From positions 1-9,518 of the forward strand of contig CADBPK010000027.1 of the NCBI GenBank assembly GCA_902796465.1: a DNA stretch of 9,518 bases. The letters are read 5' to 3'. The notes below the pieces were generated by a model. It saw only the letters and a program-made list of their open reading frames with translations. It ran no database searches and was not told the origin of the DNA. The DNA is from an uncultured Erysipelotrichaceae bacterium. GTDB taxonomy: Bacteria; Bacillota_I; Bacilli_A; Erysipelotrichales; Erysipelotrichaceae. Shown here piece by piece: positions 5,548 through 9,518 of the stretch. Numbering within the stretch: position 1 is the first letter of the stretch; every line of letters starts with the position of its first letter. The position numbers and the translations under genes are program-made.

Positions 5548-5563
5548 ATTACTGATATGTAAT
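5548..5563. repeat. Inverted repeat in the divergent DUF3842 / surface-protein intergenic region
   Basis: ATTAC-tgatat-GTAAT is a 5+5 base inverted repeat in the AT-rich 127-base space between the two divergent genes. It could be a repressor site for the DUF3842-larC operon, but short AT-rich repeats arise by chance. Confidence 0.3.
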
Positions 5564-5587
5564 ACTCTTCTGTTATTTATTATGTCT

Positions 5588-5615
5588 TTATCAGTTTTTC
5601 ACACACATTTATAAT
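5588..5615 (+). promoter_or_regulatory. Promoter of the anchored surface protein gene
   Basis: TTATCA (5588-5593, 4 of 6 to TTGACA), a 16-base spacer and a perfect TATAAT (5610-5615) lie 17 bases upstream of the ATG at 5633, giving a very short leader that is mostly the ribosome binding site. Confidence 0.55.
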
Positions 5616-5632
5616 AAAAGCAGGTGAAACTT

Positions 5633-7036
5633 ATGAATAATAAACAATCTCGATCAGGCATCCTGACTGCCATGGTTTTATCTTTCAGCGTAATAACATT
5701 ATCCGCGAATTCTGCCATGACCCGCTGGGAAGGCACAGACAGAAACGGCACTGTATCAGCGGAAAAAGACTGTCCTTTGATCGTGGAAAAAGAAGTCCTT
5801 ACCTTTGACCTGAAAGATATCCCCGAGATCTATCCTGCTGAGCAGAAGTGGAATTCCTATTCAGGCAATGTGACGGCAGAGTATACCTTCTATAATCCTT
5901 CCGATCTGGACGTAACGGCTCATTTGGTATTTCCGTTTGGTACGATGCCGATGTATGCACATTTCTCCGGTGAGGCTGGAACGGAAGAATTCCGCAATGC
6001 GGAAAAGGATCATTACAGGATCTCCGTCAACGGCGAAGAGATCCGGCCGGTCCTGCGCCATACCTGGCAGGGACTGCATCCTTTCAGCCTGCAGGAGGAT
6101 ATGCCTCTTCTGTTTGCGGATGACGATGAATTTTACCGGGATGATCTTCCGGTAACCGTCTGTACATATTCTGTGCAGGATGTTGATCCGCAGTATACCG
6201 CTGCCGCAGTACGCGCTCCTCTATCTGCAGATCCTGCAAAAACCCGTTATTCTGTCTTTCCTTTCAACGGCGGAACATTTGACGATCATAAAACAGAAAT
6301 CCAGGTCTGGGCAGATGCCGGCACAATAACCCTGGTCATTTACGGGGAAGCACCGGATCAGGAGCCGGAATGGACATTCTATGACAACGGGCAGCCCGGC
6401 AAAATCATCGAAGGATCAATGGTTCTGACCGGGAAAGAAACTTATCTTTTCCGTGAATGGGCACTGCAGTCATATCAGGAAGATTCAGAGATTCTTGAAC
6501 AGGATTATGTCAATGCTTACCGGCAGATGCTGATACAGGACAATTTTTACGGAAATATCGTAACAGAACCGGAAAGCACAAGCCTGCCTGAAGAGCGGCT
6601 GATGCGGTGGTATGCCTATGAGATACATACCGGATCCGGCGAGCGGATCGTAAACAGCGTGACAGCACCGATGTATCCGGATATCGATGAAGGATATAAA
6701 GATCCTGTCTATACATATACTTACCTTCTATCTCCGGCATCCTCCTGGAAGGAATTTCATGACCTGGATATCTATATCCATACGGATTTAAAGCTGATCA
6801 AAAATTCGCTGGAAGGCTTTGAAGAAGGATCCGGGGGTTACCAGGCGCATTTTGATACCCTTCCGGAAAAGGAACTGGAATTTGATCTGTGTGCTGCTTC
6901 TTATCCACAGAGGAAAAACAGCTCCGGCACACTATATCTGCTGGTTTTCCTCGTACCCATCGTTCTCGGTTTTGTTCTCTTCTTTGCGGCAGTCATATTC
7001 ATTATCAAGCTGATCTTCCGCAAGAAACAGTCGTGA
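5633..7036 (+). CDS. Membrane-anchored extracellular protein with a VIT-like N-terminal fold, 467 aa
   Basis: I do not recognise a named family. An in-frame GTG lies at 5624, but it is part of the ribosome binding site (AGGTGA, 6 bases before ATG 5633), so the ATG is the start. A hydrophobic signal segment covers about residues 9-27. The long polar middle (30-430) would be outside the cell. It begins with alternating strands such as VTAEYTFYNPSDLDVTAHLV then FPFG, reminiscent of VIT-type beta-sandwich domains, and is very acidic and rich in Tyr/Asp/Glu. A single helix at about 434-458 is followed by a basic cytoplasmic tail (KLIFRKKQS), and there is no LPXTG. It is a type I membrane protein, monocistronic, with its own promoter and a perfect terminator. 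A sensor, adhesin or stress role cannot be told apart from sequence. Confidence 0.85.
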   Translation: MNNKQSRSGILTAMVLSFSVITLSANSAMTRWEGTDRNGTVSAEKDCPLIVEKEVLTFDLKDIPEIYPAEQKWNSYSGNVTAEYTFYNPSDLDVTAHLVFPFGTMPMYAHFSGEAGTEEFRNAEKDHYRISVNGEEIRPVLRHTWQGLHPFSLQEDMPLLFADDDEFYRDDLPVTVCTYSVQDVDPQYTAAAVRAPLSADPAKTRYSVFPFNGGTFDDHKTEIQVWADAGTITLVIYGEAPDQEPEWTFYDNGQPGKIIEGSMVLTGKETYLFREWALQSYQEDSEILEQDYVNAYRQMLIQDNFYGNIVTEPESTSLPEERLMRWYAYEIHTGSGERIVNSVTAPMYPDIDEGYKDPVYTYTYLLSPASSWKEFHDLDIYIHTDLKLIKNSLEGFEEGSGGYQAHFDTLPEKELEFDLCAASYPQRKNSSGTLYLLVFLVPIVLGFVLFFAAVIFIIKLIFRKKQS

Positions 7037-7045
7037 TATGAACAT

Positions 7046-7071
7046 GGCATCCTGATACAGGATGCCTTTTT
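7046..7071 (+). terminator. Intrinsic terminator of the surface protein gene
   Basis: A perfect nine-pair stem GGCATCCTG (7046-7054) / CAGGATGCC (7058-7066) with an ATA loop is followed by five T's, starting 9 bases after the stop codon. Confidence 0.93.
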
Positions 7072-7130
7072 GTATCTTTCTTCTTTCCGGAATCTGCCGG
7101 ATTTGTTATTCTGAAATCAGGATAAAGATT

Positions 7131-7643
7131 ATGATCACATTAACACCATGGAAATATAAAGATATCCCGCAGCTGGAGAATCTGTACCGGAATACAGACC
7201 AGCGTTTCTGTCTGGTTGCCGTTCCGGTTCCCCTGCCGTTTGAACAGACAAGACAGTATGCCCGCGCGATCCGTGACCAGCTGAATGACGGAAAGCCTTT
7301 CCTGTGCATGGCAGTAAAACTGGATGATGTCATTATCGGTAAAGCAGAACTGACAAAGCATAATGAAACAGAAGCTGAACTGGATATAGTGATCATGGAA
7401 TCCTATACGAAACACGGATACGGTACAGAAGCACTGCAGTCCCTGATCCGGTATGCCCGTGAAAAGGACTGGTGCACTTCCATCGCCGCGTATGTCCGGA
7501 CGGATAATGCGGCTGCCGTCAGTCTTCTCGAAAAGACGGGGTTTCAGAAAGGCCGCAGATTCAAGGCGGATATTTTAAAACCTATGGACGGTCAGTACAT
7601 CCTGCATACCGCAGACGGCATGGAATATACACTTGATCTCTGA
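7131..7643 (+). CDS. GNAT-family N-acetyltransferase, RimJ/RimL-like (Acetyltransf_3 type), 170 aa
   Basis: The frame is open from 7062, inside the preceding terminator, but ATG 7131 is chosen because AGGA lies 8 bases before it and the product then starts MITLTPWKYKDIPQLENLY, a normal GNAT beginning. The CoA-binding loop is KHGYGTEALQSLIRYA (94-109) and the last motif is TDNAAAVSLLEKTGF (124-138), followed by RRFKADI. The overall layout fits the RimJ/RimL/YoaA-like group that acetylates protein N-termini or small amines; the substrate is unknown. It differs clearly from the other two GNATs in the window and is not a recent copy. No terminator follows it. Its stop codon is one base before the -35 box of the tRNA-Pro promoter, so read-through into the tRNA is likely. 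Confidence 0.88.
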   Translation: MITLTPWKYKDIPQLENLYRNTDQRFCLVAVPVPLPFEQTRQYARAIRDQLNDGKPFLCMAVKLDDVIIGKAELTKHNETEAELDIVIMESYTKHGYGTEALQSLIRYAREKDWCTSIAAYVRTDNAAAVSLLEKTGFQKGRRFKADILKPMDGQYILHTADGMEYTLDL

Positions 7644-7644
7644 C

Positions 7645-7672
7645 TTGACACAACAGACCAATCGTCTAAAAT
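7645..7672 (+). promoter_or_regulatory. Promoter of tRNA-Pro
   Basis: A perfect TTGACA (7645-7650), a 16-base spacer and TAAAAT (7667-7672, 5 of 6) lie 15 bases upstream of the mature tRNA. This is the best -35 box in the window, as expected for a stable RNA gene. Confidence 0.75.
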
Positions 7673-7687
7673 AATAAAGTATGGACT

Positions 7688-7764
7688 CGGAATGTAGCGC
7701 AGTTTGGTAGCGCACTTGAATGGGGTTCAAGGGGTCGTGGGTTCGAATCCCGTCATTCCGACCA
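7688..7764 (+). tRNA. tRNA-Pro (anticodon GGG)
   Basis: The acceptor stem CGGAATG pairs perfectly with CATTCCG. The D-arm is GCGC/GCGC, the anticodon stem CTTGA/TCAAG encloses the loop ATGGGGT with GGG at 34-36, and the T-arm is GTGGG-TTCGAAT-CCCGT. It is 77 bases including an encoded CCA (7762-7764). It reads CCC and CCU proline codons. The UGG-reading tRNA-Pro must lie elsewhere. Confidence 0.97.
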
Positions 7765-7766
7765 TG

Positions 7767-7798
7767 AAAAACGGCTTCCGTATGGAAACCGTTTTTTT
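7767..7798. terminator. Bidirectional terminator shared by tRNA-Pro and lgt
   Basis: AAAAACGGCTTCC (7767-7779) pairs with GGAAACCGTTTTT (7784-7796) around GTAT, with one mismatch on the plus strand that becomes a G-U pair on the minus strand. T-runs lie on both sides. The lgt stop codon (7799-7797) overlaps its edge, so the hairpin serves both converging genes. Confidence 0.88.
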
Positions 7799-8555
7799 AT
7801 ATTTCCGTAATTTCTGCTTTTTTCTGCCGCCTGTAGATCAGGTACGCACCGCCAATAAACAGGAAGATGGAAATGAACTGTGATGTAGTGAATAATCCGA
7901 CAGTGCCTCTCGGATCTCCCCGGAAAAACTCGATGGTGAATCTGCCGAGACTGTACAGGATCAGATACCATCCGAACGTATCCTCCGGATGTTTCCCCTT
8001 ATTCAGGTTATACATCAGAAACAGGAAGATGCACAGGTCTCCGAAAGAAGAGATCAGCTGTGTCGGAATGACCGGTGTTCCTACCGGGCATAAAGAGTTC
8101 GTCGGGAAAGTTACACCGTACCAGGCCGTAGTAGCCCTGCCGTAGCAGCATCCTGCAAAATAGCATCCGATCCGTCCGAAAGCCTGCGCGATCGCAACTG
8201 AGGGGATCAGCGTATTAAAGTATTTCGGAAAATCATACTGATGATTCCGGCAGTACAGCCAGCAGGCAAAGATGCCGCCGAGAATACCGCCGTATACGAC
8301 CCATCCGCCGCCGCCAAGTACGGAGAGCGGGTCTTTCAGGAACTGTTTGTATTCCACGATACAGTAAAGAACTTTCGCGAAAATATAGCCGATGATAATC
8401 ACAAAGAAAATGAGATTATCGATATTCTTATAATCCAGATCATGTTTTCTGGCATTCTTTTCTGCAAAATAGAATCCGAACAAAACACCGATTGCGATCA
8501 TCACACCGTAACCGTGTATTGTCAGACTTCCGATTTTAAACCAGTCATTGTGCAT
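7797..8555 (-). CDS. lgt: Lgt-family prolipoprotein diacylglyceryl transferase, divergent active site, 252 aa
   Basis: Lgt moves diacylglycerol from phosphatidylglycerol to the lipobox cysteine of prolipoproteins at the membrane. The start ATG at 8555 is chosen over 8654 because GAGGA lies 7 bases before it and MHNDWFKIGSLTIHGYGVM is the normal N-terminus. About seven helices are visible. HGYGVM (14-19), FGRIG (126-130) and EFFRGDPRG (209-217) keep the conserved Tyr and the two Arg residues matching E. coli Y26, R143 and R239. The rest of the signature differs: CYFAGCCYGR (131-140) replaces the NFxNxExxGR type, GGWVVYGG has Tyr where E. coli has His103, and PTQLISS replaces PSQLYE. Such Cys-rich Lgt variants recur in Bacillota as I recall. 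It probably is an Lgt, but a paralogue with another role is possible. Confidence 0.88.
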   Translation of the reverse strand: MHNDWFKIGSLTIHGYGVMIAIGVLFGFYFAEKNARKHDLDYKNIDNLIFFVIIIGYIFAKVLYCIVEYKQFLKDPLSVLGGGGWVVYGGILGGIFACWLYCRNHQYDFPKYFNTLIPSVAIAQAFGRIGCYFAGCCYGRATTAWYGVTFPTNSLCPVGTPVIPTQLISSFGDLCIFLFLMYNLNKGKHPEDTFGWYLILYSLGRFTIEFFRGDPRGTVGLFTTSQFISIFLFIGGAYLIYRRQKKAEITEI

Positions 8556-8574
8556 ATCAAAATCCTCAATGGGT

Positions 8575-8580
8575 ATTTTA
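8575..8580 (-). promoter_or_regulatory. Possible -10 box for lgt
   Basis: TAAAAT on the minus strand (5 of 6) lies 19 bases upstream of the lgt start and directly after the terminator of the preceding gene. No -35 box is recognisable. It is proposed because the terminator should block read-through. Confidence 0.3.
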
Positions 8581-8591
8581 CTACAGTGCAG

Positions 8592-8618
8592 AAAAAAAGG
8601 AAGTGCAACACTTCCTTT
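8592..8618 (-). terminator. Intrinsic terminator of the DUF308 membrane protein gene
   Basis: On the minus strand AAAGGAAGTG (8618-8609) pairs perfectly with CACTTCCTTT (8605-8596) around TTG, followed by further T's to 8592. The stop codon TAA (8619-8617) lies in the start of the hairpin. Confidence 0.88.
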
Positions 8619-9357
8619 ATTCATCCTTTTTCTCTTCCGGATCAAGCGGTTCAATGATCTCCGGCTCGATGACAGGTTTTTCTTCGGCAGCAGGTTCAGA
8701 AATCACCGGTTCCGGAACACCGGGGTCATTGTGCGCCGGCTGCGGTTCCGCAGGTATATCGGCTTCAGGGGACGGTTCTGCCGGAATCGGATGCATGCCT
8801 TTTTCGAATTCCTTGACATACTCGTTGAATTTCTTTGCCAGGACAATCGTAACAAACAGATCACTCAGACCGCAGTAGACCAGACCGATGCCGATCCAGA
8901 AATACAGGTCTTTAATTGCCAGTCTGCCGGCAAGATAGAACATTACCAGTAAACCAAACAGGATTGCGATGATGGAAAGCCACATATAGACCGCCGCCTG
9001 ATCGTAACGGATCCGCTTGGCAACCACACTGCTCTGCAGTTTCTGACAGCCGCTCGTAACGATAACAAGTCCGAGTACTACCGGGATCAGATCTCTCAGC
9101 ATATTCTGCTTGATCAGGATCACGAGACCGAACAGGATCGCCATGAAACCGATGATGAATTCATTGCGGAACAGGCTTTCGCGCAGTTCAAGAAGAAAAT
9201 AAGTAGTCAGATTGACAATACCAAAGACGATAACGGCAATTCCGACAACGTAAGCGATCAGGTCACTGCTGGGAGTCGGATAGATGATCAGTAAAGCACC
9301 GGCAGCGACATAACCAATCGCAAACAGCAGAGAACTCCATTTTATTTGTTTCAGCAT
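8617..9357 (-). CDS. DUF308 / HdeD-like membrane protein with acidic Pro/Glu-rich tail, 246 aa
   Basis: Six hydrophobic helices are visible at about residues 8-25, 32-55, 66-84, 88-106, 124-144 and 152-172. They form the short-loop, paired-helix layout of the DUF308 (HdeD) family, with repeats such as YVVGIAVIVFGIVNL and VVLGLVIVTSGCQKL. E. coli HdeD is linked to acid resistance, but the family's molecular role is not established. After residue 185 the protein turns into a cytoplasmic tail of about 60 residues made mostly of Pro, Glu and Ala (PAEPSPEADIPAEPQP and so on), ending in EEKKDE. This tail is likely disordered and is typical of Bacillota members only. The start ATG follows GGGTGG at 9-10 bases. 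The gene appears monocistronic because a terminator follows its stop at once. Confidence 0.86.
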   Translation of the reverse strand: MLKQIKWSSLLFAIGYVAAGALLIIYPTPSSDLIAYVVGIAVIVFGIVNLTTYFLLELRESLFRNEFIIGFMAILFGLVILIKQNMLRDLIPVVLGLVIVTSGCQKLQSSVVAKRIRYDQAAVYMWLSIIAILFGLLVMFYLAGRLAIKDLYFWIGIGLVYCGLSDLFVTIVLAKKFNEYVKEFEKGMHPIPAEPSPEADIPAEPQPAHNDPGVPEPVISEPAAEEKPVIEPEIIEPLDPEEKKDE

Positions 9358-9408
9358 AAACTTCTACCACCCTTTTTCATTATTCTACTACAAGTTATAA
9401 AAATACGT

Positions 9409-9414
9409 TATGAT
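9409..9414 (+). promoter_or_regulatory. Possible -10 box of the right-edge gene
   Basis: TATGAT (5 of 6) lies 16 bases upstream of the ATG at 9431 in the 73-base divergent space. No -35 box is convincing. Confidence 0.3.
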
Positions 9415-9430
9415 TGTCTGGGAGACGCTT

Positions 9431-9518
9431 ATGAAAATCTTATTTTATACACAGATACCGGAAGAAAAGAAACAGCAGTTTGAACATATCGCAGGCACAG
9501 AAATGATATTCTGTGACA
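9431..9518 (+). CDS. N-terminal fragment, possibly a D-2-hydroxyacid dehydrogenase (cut by window edge)
   Basis: GGAG stands 6 to 7 bases before the ATG and the frame runs open to the window edge, giving 29 residues: MKILFYTQIPEEKKQQFEHI followed by AGTEMIFCD. A short strand (KILFYTQ), then a helix with EEKKQQFEHI, then a second strand (EMIFC) is how many D-isomer 2-hydroxyacid dehydrogenases begin. With so few residues this is a suggestion only; other alpha/beta proteins start in the same way. It is transcribed divergently from the DUF308 gene. Confidence 0.6.
   Translation, partial: MKILFYTQIPEEKKQQFEHIAGTEMIFCD

Noticed and set aside
5624..5632. GTG at 5624 as the start of the surface protein
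   Set aside because: The GTG is part of the AGGTGA ribosome binding site for the ATG at 5633 and has no site of its own.

Overview
The window looks like ordinary chromosomal DNA from a Bacillota (Firmicutes) bacterium. The evidence is GGAGG-type ribosome binding sites, TATAAT-type -10 boxes, compact intrinsic terminators, the 3' end of a pyrR gene, an ECF-transporter S component and a Firmicutes-style divergent Lgt. A gut anaerobe of the Erysipelotrichia or Lachnospiraceae is my best guess from the gene families, but the window alone cannot settle it. I see no insertion sequence, phage gene, CRISPR array or rRNA. No gene-free stretch exceeds 300 bases; the longest is about 150 bases (3072-3225).

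Layout. (a) 1-285: the end of pyrR (+), convergent with a 50-residue two-helix membrane protein (-). (b) 316-473: divergent promoters, tRNA-Arg(CCU) and its terminator. (c) 513-2295 (-): an operon of two GNAT acetyltransferases, coupled by an ATGA overlap, and a TPR protein. Its promoter appears to be built against the terminator of the upstream unit, and the first gene may be translated leaderless. (d) 2355-3215 (-): two small membrane proteins of unknown function, closely coupled, behind a structured leader of about 135 bases. (e) 3226-5505 (-): DUF3842 protein, LarC (nickel insertion into the nickel-pincer nucleotide cofactor) and an ECF S component, apparently one operon. (f) 5588-7071 (+): a surface protein anchored at its C-terminus, with its own promoter and terminator. 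(g) 7131-7798 (+): a third GNAT, then tRNA-Pro(GGG), whose promoter starts one base after the GNAT stop codon. (h) 7797-9357 (-): a divergent Lgt and a DUF308/HdeD-like membrane protein with an acidic Pro/Glu tail. (i) 9431-end (+): the start of a gene cut by the window edge, possibly a 2-hydroxyacid dehydrogenase.

The parts most worth following up are the DUF3842-LarC-S-component operon, which suggests an uncharacterised accessory protein and a transporter tied to the nickel-pincer cofactor; the unknown membrane-protein pair with its folded leader RNA; and the Lgt homologue, in which several usual active-site positions are replaced. Gene packing is tight: two stop codons lie inside terminator hairpins or U-tracts, and promoters abut neighbouring stops or terminators.
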